Assembly (NCBI GenBank): GCA_963519305.1
Contig: CAUQMS010000001.1
Location: 248,001 to 312,000 of the forward strand
Source of the DNA: Ewingella sp963519305
GTDB lineage: Bacteria > Pseudomonadota > Gammaproteobacteria > Enterobacterales > Enterobacteriaceae
Direction: 5' to 3'
DNA length: 64,000 bases
The translations under genes were made by a program, and so were the position numbers. Positions 44,980 to 52,942 of the stretch are shown here, in pieces. Each line of letters opens with the position of its first letter. Position 1 is the stretch's first letter. A model generated the notes under the pieces. It saw only the letters and a program-made list of their open reading frames with translations. It was not told where the DNA came from and made no database searches.

Positions 44980-45429
44980 ATGGCAACCACGAACCCGATG
45001 GATTTTCTGCGTGAACTGGCCGAACAAACGCTGACGGACACCACGGCCGAATTAGGGAAAGTACAGCAGGCCTACGCGCTGGCAGCGACTCAGCTCGGTC
45101 AGCTGGAGAGTTTCGAGCTGGAATATCAACAGCAATTGCGCAGTACCGTGTCCGGTAAAGGGATCCCGGTGGCTGATTTGCTCAACCGTCAGTCCTTTAT
45201 TGATTCGCTCGGCAACGTGGTGAAGCAGCAGGCCGGTCACGTGGCGAAATGCCAGAACACGGTGAATGAAACCCTGCTGAACTGGCGTCATGACAAACAG
45301 CGCCTCAATGCATTTGAAACCCTTAAAAGCCGGGCAGACGATGTACGGATATTGAAAGAAAACCGTCTGGAGCAAAAGCTGATGGATGAATTTGCGCAGC
45401 GTGCCTGCATGGGAAGAGAACTTTTATGA
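44980..45429 (+). CDS. fliJ: FliJ, export chaperone/escort and FliI stalk
   Basis: Two-helix coiled-coil protein of 149 residues (147 in E. coli), structurally like the F1 gamma stalk; it links the FliI ring to FlhA and recycles chaperones. The heptad pattern runs over almost the whole length (LAEQTLTDTTAELGKVQQAY, LGQLESFELEYQQQL, FETLKSRADDVRILKENRLE). Start ATG after GAGGTGA. It overlaps fliK by 4 nt. Confidence 0.93.
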   Translation: MATTNPMDFLRELAEQTLTDTTAELGKVQQAYALAATQLGQLESFELEYQQQLRSTVSGKGIPVADLLNRQSFIDSLGNVVKQQAGHVAKCQNTVNETLLNWRHDKQRLNAFETLKSRADDVRILKENRLEQKLMDEFAQRACMGRELL

Positions 45430-46658
45430 TAGTTAACGCCAACCCGGTCGTCAGTGACGTCACTGCGAATAAATCCCCGAATCCGGCGCAGCCGGGCGCA
45501 GACTTCTCTGCCACGCTGGAACAGGCTTATCCGACCAAACCGGCTAAACCCGCTTTACCCGTTCAGGAGACGAAAGCGCAGCGCCCGGCCCCGTCAACCG
45601 CCGAAGAACCCGTATCAGACGCAGAAGCCGCACAAACGTTGCCTGTGGACTTGCCGCCGGTAGCGATCATCACGGAAATGCCGCTTCCTGAGCCGCAAAC
45701 TGACGGCGCGGCGCTGATTGACCCACAGCTTCTGGCTCTGCAGCACATGGTGGCGCAAAACGCGCAGGCAGCGTCAGCGGTCTTGCAGCCTCCGGCAACA
45801 GCACAGACGGCTGGCCCACAGCCCGCAAAAGCGAGTGAAGAGCAAGGTCTCGATACTATGGCAAAACCGCTGGTGGATGTCGCTGTACCGCAAACCCCGG
45901 CACGTCATAATACCGCTCTGGTGCTGCCGGAGAGTATGAAACCGAAAGCCGTCGCTCAGGCCGCCATGCCAGGAAAGCAGGGCGCCGATAAGGTGGCTTC
46001 TGAACAACACGATGCGTTCCTTTCGATGATGAATAAAGCGGATACCCAGAAAGAAGCAGTGGCCGCGCAGCCGCCGTTCAGACCTGAAATGAATCGGATG
46101 GTGCCGCTCACGCAGGAACCGGCTTCTGTACTGATACCGGAAGCCGGTATGCGAACGCACATTTCTGCCGTGAGTGAACTGGCACCGGTTCAGGCTCCTG
46201 CGGCAGCCTCACCCGCAGCGCTAAACCAGGCGCTGGGAACGCCAGCGTGGCAGCAGGCGCTGAGCCAGCAGCTTGCCTATTTTACTCGCAATGGCATTCA
46301 TGATGCGCAATTGCGCCTGCATCCTGAGGAGTTAGGCTCTCTGCAAATTAACCTGCGGCTGAATAACGATCAGGCACAGCTGCATTTTGTGACTGAAAAT
46401 CATCAGGTTCGCGCGGCGCTTGAAGCCGCGATGCCGCATCTGCGGGCGTCGCTGGCAGAATCAGGGATCAACCTGGGGCAAAGCAGCGTCGGCGCAGACT
46501 CCTCTTCTTCATGGAATACATCCGCTCAGAACGACGGGAAGCCAAATCGGAATCATGCGGGGGAAGAGGGGCAGGAAAACGCGCATCTGGCAGAGGATAA
46601 AAGCGAAATCAGTACAAAAACACTCCATTATTCCAACGGTATCAATACATTTGTTTGA
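45426..46658 (+). CDS. fliK: FliK, hook-length control protein
   Basis: Molecular ruler of 410 residues, exported during hook growth. Residues 1-~280 are Pro/Ala/Gln-rich and unstructured in appearance, the ruler part. The conserved C-terminal domain begins at about 290 (LRLHPEELGSLQINLRLNND, QAQLHFVTENHQVRAALEAA, MPHLRASLAESGINLG) and acts on FlhB to switch export specificity. It is the last gene before the terminator-like hairpin at 46763-46786. Confidence 0.94.
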   Translation: MIVNANPVVSDVTANKSPNPAQPGADFSATLEQAYPTKPAKPALPVQETKAQRPAPSTAEEPVSDAEAAQTLPVDLPPVAIITEMPLPEPQTDGAALIDPQLLALQHMVAQNAQAASAVLQPPATAQTAGPQPAKASEEQGLDTMAKPLVDVAVPQTPARHNTALVLPESMKPKAVAQAAMPGKQGADKVASEQHDAFLSMMNKADTQKEAVAAQPPFRPEMNRMVPLTQEPASVLIPEAGMRTHISAVSELAPVQAPAAASPAALNQALGTPAWQQALSQQLAYFTRNGIHDAQLRLHPEELGSLQINLRLNNDQAQLHFVTENHQVRAALEAAMPHLRASLAESGINLGQSSVGADSSSSWNTSAQNDGKPNRNHAGEEGQENAHLAEDKSEISTKTLHYSNGINTFV

Positions 46659-46762
46659 CAATGTTATTCATTGCTCGAATTGGCAGCACTAATTTCATTT
46701 CTTTCGTGAATTGTTCTGGAGTCTGGCTGTAATAGAATGCACCGCTAATTGGAGCGTCTATT

Positions 46763-46786
46763 ACCGCCTGTTCTTCGGGCGGTTTT
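46763..46786 (+). terminator. Terminator-like hairpin between fliK and fliL
   Basis: ACCGCCTG-TTCTT-CGGGCGGT (8-bp stem with one G-T pair) is followed by TTTATAAAA. It stands 22 nt before the fliL ATG, so it would end the fliFGHIJK transcript or attenuate read-through into fliL. Confidence 0.65.
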
Positions 46787-46808
46787 ATAAAACAGGGTTT
46801 TCCACATA

Positions 46809-47309
46809 ATGAGTAAAAAGAACCAAAAATCTAGCGGAGGCGGAAAAAAAAGTTCCCTGGCTATGATCTTTATGACGTTAATCGCCGTCGGGGCCTGCGG
46901 GCTGGCAGGTTATACATTTTTTGAAATGAAGAACATGAAGTCTGGCATTGTTGGAGAACCCAAATTAGCCGGGAAAGAAACGGTGCCGGTCATGCCAGTT
47001 TATGTCCCGATGGAGACTTTTACGGTAAGCCTTCAGCCCACGAGCAACGACACCGATCGCGTATTGTATATCGGGCTGACGCTGCGGTTAAAAGATAACT
47101 CGTCTAAAGTTATTGTTGAGCAATATCTGCCGGAAGTCCGCAGTCGTTTATTTATTCTTTTAGCAAATCAGACGGCGGAAAATATTTCGACAAATGAAGG
47201 TAAAACGCAGTTAATTGAAAAGATCAAAAAATCTATCAGCAACCCTCTTGCGCCTAATCGCAGCGCGGTAGTCACTGATGTACTCTTCAATGCATTCATC
47301 TTACGGTAA
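46809..47309 (+). CDS. fliL: FliL, stator-associated membrane protein
   Basis: Inner-membrane protein of 166 residues with a basic N terminus, one membrane helix at ~18-40 (LAMIFMTLIAVGACGLAGYT) and a periplasmic stomatin-like domain. It surrounds and supports stator units at high load. The domain is recognised by ETFTVSL, VLYIGLTLRLKD and the C-terminal VVTDVLFNAFILR. First gene of fliLMNOPQR; fliM follows after 5 nt. Confidence 0.95.
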   Translation: MSKKNQKSSGGGKKSSLAMIFMTLIAVGACGLAGYTFFEMKNMKSGIVGEPKLAGKETVPVMPVYVPMETFTVSLQPTSNDTDRVLYIGLTLRLKDNSSKVIVEQYLPEVRSRLFILLANQTAENISTNEGKTQLIEKIKKSISNPLAPNRSAVVTDVLFNAFILR

Positions 47310-47314
47310 TTTCT

Positions 47315-48313
47315 ATGTCTGACAGTATATTATCTCAGGCTGAAATTGACCGCCTTTTAAATGGCGGCAGCAACACAGAAAATGAAAGTGTTGCCAACAA
47401 CGCGGTAACGGATGATGGGATAAAACCCTATGATCCTAATACGCAACGTCGTGTTGTTCGTGAGCGCTTACATTCACTTGAGATCATCAACGAACGTTTT
47501 GCTCGTCAATTCCGTATGGGGTTGTTTAACCTTCTGCGCCGTAGCCCTGATATTACTGCAGGAAATATTAGAATACAGCCATATCACGAGTTTGCACGTA
47601 ACCTACCCGTGCCAACCAACCTGAATCTGGTGCATATGAATCCGCTGCGCGGTACGGCGCTGTTTGTGTTCTCACCGAACCTGGTCTTTATGGCGGTGGA
47701 TAATCTGTTTGGCGGCGATGGGCGTTTTCCTACCAAAGCTGACGGGCGGGAATTTACACCTACCGAGCAGCGCGTCATTAACCGTATGTTGTCGATGGCG
47801 CTTGAGGCATATGATTTCGCCTGGAGCTCTATTTTTAAACTGCATACTGAATATGTGCGCGCTGAAATACAGGTGAAATTCACCAATATTACCTCGTCTC
47901 CAAATGATATTGTGGTGACCACACCGTTCTATGTGGAAATTGGCCCACATCGGGGCGAATTCGATATTTGTATTCCATTCAGTATTATAGAACCATTGCG
48001 CGAATTACTGACCAATCCGCCAATGGAAAATTCGAAGCAAGAAGATCAGCAGTGGCGTAATACGCTGGCTACTCAGGTGAGAGATACCGAGCTGGAGCTG
48101 GTGGCGAATTTCTCTGACATTTCGACCCGCCTTTCACAGGTCATGAAAATGCAGAAAGGGGACATTATTCCCATTGATAAGAAAGAGAGTATTGAAGCTC
48201 GTGTCGATGGTGTTCCGGTATTCTCGGGAAAATACGGTTGCGTGAATAACCAGTATGCTCTGAAAGTCGAGCAAATGATGAATCCCGCTCTATTATCTTT
48301 AAAAAAGGAGTAA
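47315..48313 (+). CDS. fliM: FliM, motor switch protein
   Basis: Switch-complex subunit of 332 residues. The extreme N terminus carries the CheY-P-binding motif (DSILSQAEIDRLLNGG, residues 2-17). The middle domain has the GGxG motif that contacts FliG (NLFGGDGRFPT), and the C-terminal SpoA-type domain pairs with FliN (MQKGDIIPIDKKESIEARVD). Normal length; 7 nt before fliN. Confidence 0.97.
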   Translation: MSDSILSQAEIDRLLNGGSNTENESVANNAVTDDGIKPYDPNTQRRVVRERLHSLEIINERFARQFRMGLFNLLRRSPDITAGNIRIQPYHEFARNLPVPTNLNLVHMNPLRGTALFVFSPNLVFMAVDNLFGGDGRFPTKADGREFTPTEQRVINRMLSMALEAYDFAWSSIFKLHTEYVRAEIQVKFTNITSSPNDIVVTTPFYVEIGPHRGEFDICIPFSIIEPLRELLTNPPMENSKQEDQQWRNTLATQVRDTELELVANFSDISTRLSQVMKMQKGDIIPIDKKESIEARVDGVPVFSGKYGCVNNQYALKVEQMMNPALLSLKKE

Positions 48314-48320
48314 TTCCCCA

Positions 48321-48710
48321 ATGAGTGACAATACACCTTCGTCAGGTGCTGACAAGGATTCCATCGATGATCTTTGGGGTGAAGCGATGAGTGAACAACA
48401 ATCTGCAGATAACACGTCCGCCAAAGAAAATATGGTGACAAACTTTTCCGAAGATCTGAATTTAATTCTCGATATTCCGGTAAAAATGACCGTTGAATTA
48501 GGTCGGACCAAAATGACTATCAAGGAATTACTGCGCCTGAGTCAGGGTTCGGTTGTTTCACTGGAAGGTCTGGCGGGCGAACCCCTTGATATCCTGATTA
48601 ATGGTTATTTAATTGCTCAGGGTGAAGTTGTGGTCGTTGCCGATAAATTCGGCGTGCGTATCACGGACATCATCACACCTTCAGAGCGGATGTACCGCCT
48701 GAGCCGGTAA
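48321..48710 (+). CDS. fliN: FliN, motor switch / C-ring protein
   Basis: C-ring subunit of 129 residues. A Ser/Asp-rich N-terminal tail (~1-50) precedes the SpoA domain (LNLILDIPVKMTVELGRTKM, LLRLSQGSVVSLEGLAGEPL, DILINGYLIAQGEVVVV). The tail also serves FliH docking in the family. It overlaps fliO by 1 nt (TAATG). Confidence 0.97.
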   Translation: MSDNTPSSGADKDSIDDLWGEAMSEQQSADNTSAKENMVTNFSEDLNLILDIPVKMTVELGRTKMTIKELLRLSQGSVVSLEGLAGEPLDILINGYLIAQGEVVVVADKFGVRITDIITPSERMYRLSR

Positions 48711-49120
48711 TGACAATGCATACTCAAACACAGACACAGGCTATGCCTGCGGGCGTTGATTCCGCGGCGCCTGGCTCAGTACTGATGAACGTCGGCGGTG
48801 CGCTGGCGTTGATCCTGATGATCATCGCCGCCTTTGCGTGGATCGCCAGACGCACAGGTTTCGCACAGCGTTTACCGAAGAATAATCAGGTCTTGTCTGT
48901 GGTGGCCAGCCATTCGCTTGGCCAGCGTGAGCGCGTAGTCGTTATTGATATGGATGGCAAACGCGTCTTACTGGGTGTGACGCCGACGCAGATTAACTGT
49001 CTGGCGACCTTTAATAAGCCCGCTGACGAAGACCTAAAACACGTTGAGCCAGTGTCGGGTGATTTCCAGTCAACGTTGCTGAACTTGCTAAAAAAACGCA
49101 AAAAGGAGCCATCGGAATGA
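48710..49120 (+). CDS. fliO: FliO, export gate assembly factor
   Basis: Membrane protein of 136 residues needed for stable FliP ring assembly; it is not part of the final gate. One membrane helix lies at ~23-45 (SVLMNVGGALALILMIIAAF), followed by a small cytoplasmic domain (VVASHSLGQRERVVVIDMDG, KRVLLGVTPTQI) typical of the family. The tail is basic. It overlaps fliP by 4 nt. Confidence 0.93.
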   Translation: MTMHTQTQTQAMPAGVDSAAPGSVLMNVGGALALILMIIAAFAWIARRTGFAQRLPKNNQVLSVVASHSLGQRERVVVIDMDGKRVLLGVTPTQINCLATFNKPADEDLKHVEPVSGDFQSTLLNLLKKRKKEPSE

Positions 49121-49890
49121 GTTCCTGCTCTCCACAATCTCAGCGCGTCTGGATGGCTTCCAGCCTGTTTCTGCTGCTGGGTCTCGGGCTGTTTCTGCCC
49201 GTTCAGCACGCCTTTGCCGCAAACAGTGATGTCATGATCACCCGTTCAGCCGATGGCGAAAACTGGTCGTTACCCGTGCAGACGTTGGTGCTGCTCACAT
49301 CACTGACATTTCTGCCCGCTATCTTGCTAATGATGACCGGTTTTACCCGCGTGATTATCGTTTTGGGTTTGCTGCGTAATGCATTGGGCACGCCGTCTAC
49401 ACCGCCTAATCAGGTATTGCTGGGCCTGGCGCTGTTTCTGACGTTTTACGTAATGTCGCCCGTGTTTAACCAAATCTATAAAGATGCCTGGCAACCGCTG
49501 TCTGAAGACAAAATTAGTATGGAAACGGCGCTGGAGCGGGGCGTTCAGCCGTTGCGCACTTTTATGCTGGAACAGACCCGGGAGACCGACCTGGCCCTGT
49601 ATACGCGGATGGCGAAAGAAGAGAATTTCCAAAGTAAGGAAGAGGTGCCACTGCGCATCTTGCTGCCTGCGTTCGTCACCAGTGAGCTGAAAACTGGTTT
49701 CCAGATCGGTTTCACCGTGTTCATTCCTTTTCTGATTATCGACCTGGTGGTCGCCAGCGTGCTGATGGCGTTGGGGATGATGATGGTGCCACCGGCAACT
49801 ATCTCGCTGCCCTTCAAACTGATGCTGTTTGTTCTGGTTGATGGCTGGCAATTATTAATGGGCTCATTAGCACAAAGTTTCTTCAGTTGA
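49117..49890 (+). CDS. fliP: FliP, export gate protein
   Basis: Core export-channel subunit, 257 residues, with a cleavable signal peptide unusual among gate proteins (VWMASSLFLLLGLGLFLPVQ...AFA) and then four membrane helices. The two FliP signatures are visible: TRVIIVLGLLRNALGTPSTP PNQV split around residue 85-105, and the C-terminal FIPFLIIDLVVASVLMALGM. It forms the FliP5Q4R1 channel with the next two products. Confidence 0.96.
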   Translation: MSSCSPQSQRVWMASSLFLLLGLGLFLPVQHAFAANSDVMITRSADGENWSLPVQTLVLLTSLTFLPAILLMMTGFTRVIIVLGLLRNALGTPSTPPNQVLLGLALFLTFYVMSPVFNQIYKDAWQPLSEDKISMETALERGVQPLRTFMLEQTRETDLALYTRMAKEENFQSKEEVPLRILLPAFVTSELKTGFQIGFTVFIPFLIIDLVVASVLMALGMMMVPPATISLPFKLMLFVLVDGWQLLMGSLAQSFFS

Positions 49891-49931
49891 ACAAATAATC
49901 AGTTAAATAAATCTGTTAAACAGGACGAAAA

Positions 49932-50201
49932 ATGACACCGGAAAGTGTAATGGCAATGGGTTTTCAGGCCATTAAAGTCGGATTGATGATTGCCGCCCCT
50001 TTACTGTTCGCGGCACTGTTTACCGGGCTTATTGTCAGTATTTTGCAGGCTTCGACACAAATAAACGAAATGACTTTGTCGTTTATTCCGAAAATTCTAA
50101 CCATTGTTGCCGTTGGCATACTACTGGGCCCGTGGATGTTAAATCTCTTTCTGGATTATACCCGGACGCTTTTCACTAATTTGCCGTATGTCATCGGATA
50201 G
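49932..50201 (+). CDS. fliQ: FliQ, export gate protein
   Basis: Channel subunit of 89 residues with two membrane helices (~14-38 and ~52-75) joined by the conserved loop QASTQINEMTLSFIPKI. Four copies wrap the FliP ring. It starts 41 nt after fliP with AGGACG upstream and ends 2 nt before fliR. Confidence 0.96.
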   Translation: MTPESVMAMGFQAIKVGLMIAAPLLFAALFTGLIVSILQASTQINEMTLSFIPKILTIVAVGILLGPWMLNLFLDYTRTLFTNLPYVIG

Positions 50202-50203
50202 AC

Positions 50204-50983
50204 ATGCTCACTCTGTCGATAGTCAGTCTGTATCCCATTATTAATCAGTTTTTCTGGCCGATGCTCAGGGTGCTGGCTTTATTTACCACCGCCCCTCTTT
50301 TTAATGAGAAGAGCATCAGTAAGAAAACTAAGATCGGTCTGGCGGTCATTATTTCACTGCTTATTGGTCAGAATTTGCCGAACAGCCATGTCGAGATATT
50401 TTCTTTTGCCGGATTATGGGTAGGCGCGCAGCAATTCATTATCGGTGCTGCCATGGGGTTAACGGTGCAATTTATATTTGTTGCCGTTCGCAATGCTGGG
50501 GAAATTATCGGCCTGCAAATGGGGCTTTCTTTTGCCACTTTCTTTGACCCGGCGGCAGGGGGAAATATGCCTGTCATCGCGAGGATCTTGAATCTTCTGG
50601 TGACATTGTTATTTTTAACTTTTAATGGCCATTTATGGTTACTCAATATTCTGTCTGAGAGTTTTGTTTTATTGCCTGTCAGTGCTAATATGCTGAATGC
50701 AAATGGTTTTTTAGCTCTAACTTATGCTGCTGGGATGATTTTTAAATGTGGGCTGATGCTGGGCCTGCCTATTATTACGCTGTTGCTGACGTTGAACCTG
50801 ACGCTGGGGCTGTTAAACCGTCTGACACCACAACTCTCTATTTTTGTCGTCGGCTTTCCGCTGACGCTGAGTATTGGCATGGTCGCCATGTCGATGATCA
50901 TGTACACGCTTGCACCATTTTTTGAAAATATGATGGAAGATGTTTTTGAACACCTGTCAAACATCCTCATTCTGCTGGCCTGA
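50204..50983 (+). CDS. fliR: FliR, export gate protein
   Basis: Channel subunit of 259 residues with about six membrane helices; one copy completes the gate. Conserved blocks include LRVLALFTTAPLFNEKSISK and GEIIGLQMGLSFATFFDPAA. It is the last core flagellar gene on this strand. In E. coli rcsA follows fliR; here a chemoreceptor gene starts 35 nt later instead. Confidence 0.96.
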   Translation: MLTLSIVSLYPIINQFFWPMLRVLALFTTAPLFNEKSISKKTKIGLAVIISLLIGQNLPNSHVEIFSFAGLWVGAQQFIIGAAMGLTVQFIFVAVRNAGEIIGLQMGLSFATFFDPAAGGNMPVIARILNLLVTLLFLTFNGHLWLLNILSESFVLLPVSANMLNANGFLALTYAAGMIFKCGLMLGLPIITLLLTLNLTLGLLNRLTPQLSIFVVGFPLTLSIGMVAMSMIMYTLAPFFENMMEDVFEHLSNILILLA

Positions 50984-51018
50984 CTTCTATTCAAACAATC
51001 TATATTGCAGAGGCACCT

Positions 51019-52692
51019 ATGAAATCGTTTAAAATATCAACCCTGATAAAAAGTATATTAATTCTTCTCTGCTTTATTATTGTCATCACTTCGCTTTTTT
51101 CATTTAAATCGATATATCAAGCCAACAGATCCTTTACAGAAATAAAGTCACTGACACAAAATATCCGCGAACTTCGCCGGATGAGCGCATTTCTGTCCAC
51201 GATTCGTGGCGATATAAATTATGTGTACAATGATGAAAGTGTTACTCATTCCGTGCTGGATGAAAAAGTGATATCTATCAGCGAAGCACTAAAGAATGCC
51301 AGGCATCATGCTGATAACTTCAATATTTCAGCAGATAACAGTGAGACTGGAAAGAAGCTTGCCGCAGATGTGCATAATAAGTTCACTGCGTTAGCGGATA
51401 TTTACACGGCAAACATGAATTCGCTTAAAGCGTATAATAATCACGGCTTTGAAAACGGTCCTCTGGAAAATGCTCTCGAAAATTCAGTGACGGAATATGC
51501 TAACTATACGGTAGAAGTCGAGAAGCAGATCACCGATAAGTTTGAATCTGACCGTCGCTCTTTTCTGTTGATTGCCACGCTGTTACTGGCGTTATCGGTC
51601 ATTATTTCCTGCCTGTCATTTATTATTATTAAAAGAAATGTGTTCAACCGCCTGCAAACAGCTTCTTCTATGCTGGAGAAAATTGGTTCCGGCGAACTGT
51701 TCCATGAATTTGAAACCGGCGCACGTAATGAAATTGGACAGATGCTTGAGTCGCTGAAGAATATGAAAATGTCGCTCAGCGAGATTATTACCTCTGTCAG
51801 AAATACGTCGGAAGAAATCCGCACTGATGCGTCGGAAATCGACAATAGTAACCATAATTTAGCCTCGCGTACTGAAGAGCAAGCCAGTGCCTTGCAACAA
51901 ACGGCGGCGAGCATGGAAGAAATTAAAACCACGGTTTCCAACAACGCTGAAAATGCCAGACAAGCCAATGTGCTGTCGCATCAGGCGCGCACTGCTGCGG
52001 ATAACGGCTCAGCGGTGATGGTAAATGTTGTCTCTACCATGGATAAAATTTCTCAAAGCGCCCGCAAAATTTCTGAAATTAATGGTGTGATTGATGGCAT
52101 TGCTAATCAGACCAACATTCTGGCACTGAATGCGGCGGTTGAAGCGGCGAGGGCCGGTGAGCAGGGGCGCGGTTTCTCGGTTGTGGCGAGTGAGGTTCGC
52201 AACCTGGCGGCGCGCAGTGCAGATGCGGCAAAAGAGATCAATTTGCTGATAAACGAATCGGTGAAAAATGTGGATGATGGCGCGCGGTTAATTGAAGATG
52301 CGGGCAAAACGATGCAGGAAATCGTGACCTCGGTGACACACGTCAGCAATATTATGCAGGAAATCACTCAGGCGTCTGAAGAGCAAAGTACCGGTGTTGC
52401 TCAGATTGCCATGGCGGTGAATGAGATGGATTTAGCCACTCAGCAAAATGCCGCCATGGTGGAAGAATCGTCGTCCATCACACAAAACATGAATCAGAAC
52501 GCTCGTGAGCTTTTCGACATCGTCTCGGTCTTCCGGGTTGATGGTGCTAGCGTGCAGGACAAGAGGACGCCGGAGCATTCTCGCAGTTCGTCAATCCATC
52601 ATTCTGGTCACAACCAGAAAGGGCGTGTATCGAAAGAACCTGTGTTTAAAAAAACGGTCAACAAGACTGAGGATGCCTGGACAGAATTTTAA
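51019..52692 (+). CDS. Methyl-accepting chemotaxis protein directly after fliR
   Basis: Transmembrane chemoreceptor of 557 residues: TM1 at ~9-30, a helical periplasmic sensor at ~31-178, TM2 at ~180-204, HAMP, and the signalling coiled coil with tip NQTNILALNAAVEAARAGEQ (~361-380). It ends in AWTEF. This is not the classical NWETF but fits the looser pattern of an aromatic residue at positions 2 and 5 seen in CheR-tethering peptides, after a basic Ser/His/Lys-rich linker. Only 35 nt separate it from fliR and no promoter was seen between them. It is therefore probably transcribed with fliLMNOPQR, and it ends at the terminator 52709-52759. Ligand unknown. Confidence 0.92.
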   Translation: MKSFKISTLIKSILILLCFIIVITSLFSFKSIYQANRSFTEIKSLTQNIRELRRMSAFLSTIRGDINYVYNDESVTHSVLDEKVISISEALKNARHHADNFNISADNSETGKKLAADVHNKFTALADIYTANMNSLKAYNNHGFENGPLENALENSVTEYANYTVEVEKQITDKFESDRRSFLLIATLLLALSVIISCLSFIIIKRNVFNRLQTASSMLEKIGSGELFHEFETGARNEIGQMLESLKNMKMSLSEIITSVRNTSEEIRTDASEIDNSNHNLASRTEEQASALQQTAASMEEIKTTVSNNAENARQANVLSHQARTAADNGSAVMVNVVSTMDKISQSARKISEINGVIDGIANQTNILALNAAVEAARAGEQGRGFSVVASEVRNLAARSADAAKEINLLINESVKNVDDGARLIEDAGKTMQEIVTSVTHVSNIMQEITQASEEQSTGVAQIAMAVNEMDLATQQNAAMVEESSSITQNMNQNARELFDIVSVFRVDGASVQDKRTPEHSRSSSIHHSGHNQKGRVSKEPVFKKTVNKTEDAWTEF

Positions 52693-52708
52693 ATTTATTC
52701 TGTAAGTA

Positions 52709-52759
52709 TGCTCATCTGCGGAACTGACCTGCGTACCAGGTTCCCTGGATGAGCATTTT
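52709..52759 (+). terminator. Rho-independent terminator after chemoreceptor gene
   Basis: TGCTCATC (52709-52716) pairs with GATGAGCA (52748-52755), with an inner GGAAC/GTTCC pair, and is followed by TTTT. It marks the end of the fliL-to-chemoreceptor unit. Confidence 0.78.
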
Positions 52760-52942
52760 CCAACGCTATATTTATATTTGATTCCTAAGTTGTCATCTTT
52801 TCAAACAATAGAATAACGGGTTCAGATGATAAAATGCACATATATGATGCGGGTATGAAAATATAAGGCTGCATTGCGCGATTCGTGCAGTGGCTTTGAT
52901 TATTGATGCCGAAAATAAGCTTGCGACAATAAGGCCTTTATT

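Noticed and set aside
52908..52915. GCCGAAAA as a sigma-28 -10 box before the glycosyltransferase
   Set aside because: The -10 matches 7/8 but the -35 at 11 nt (AGTGGCTT) matches only 3/8, so a promoter cannot be claimed.
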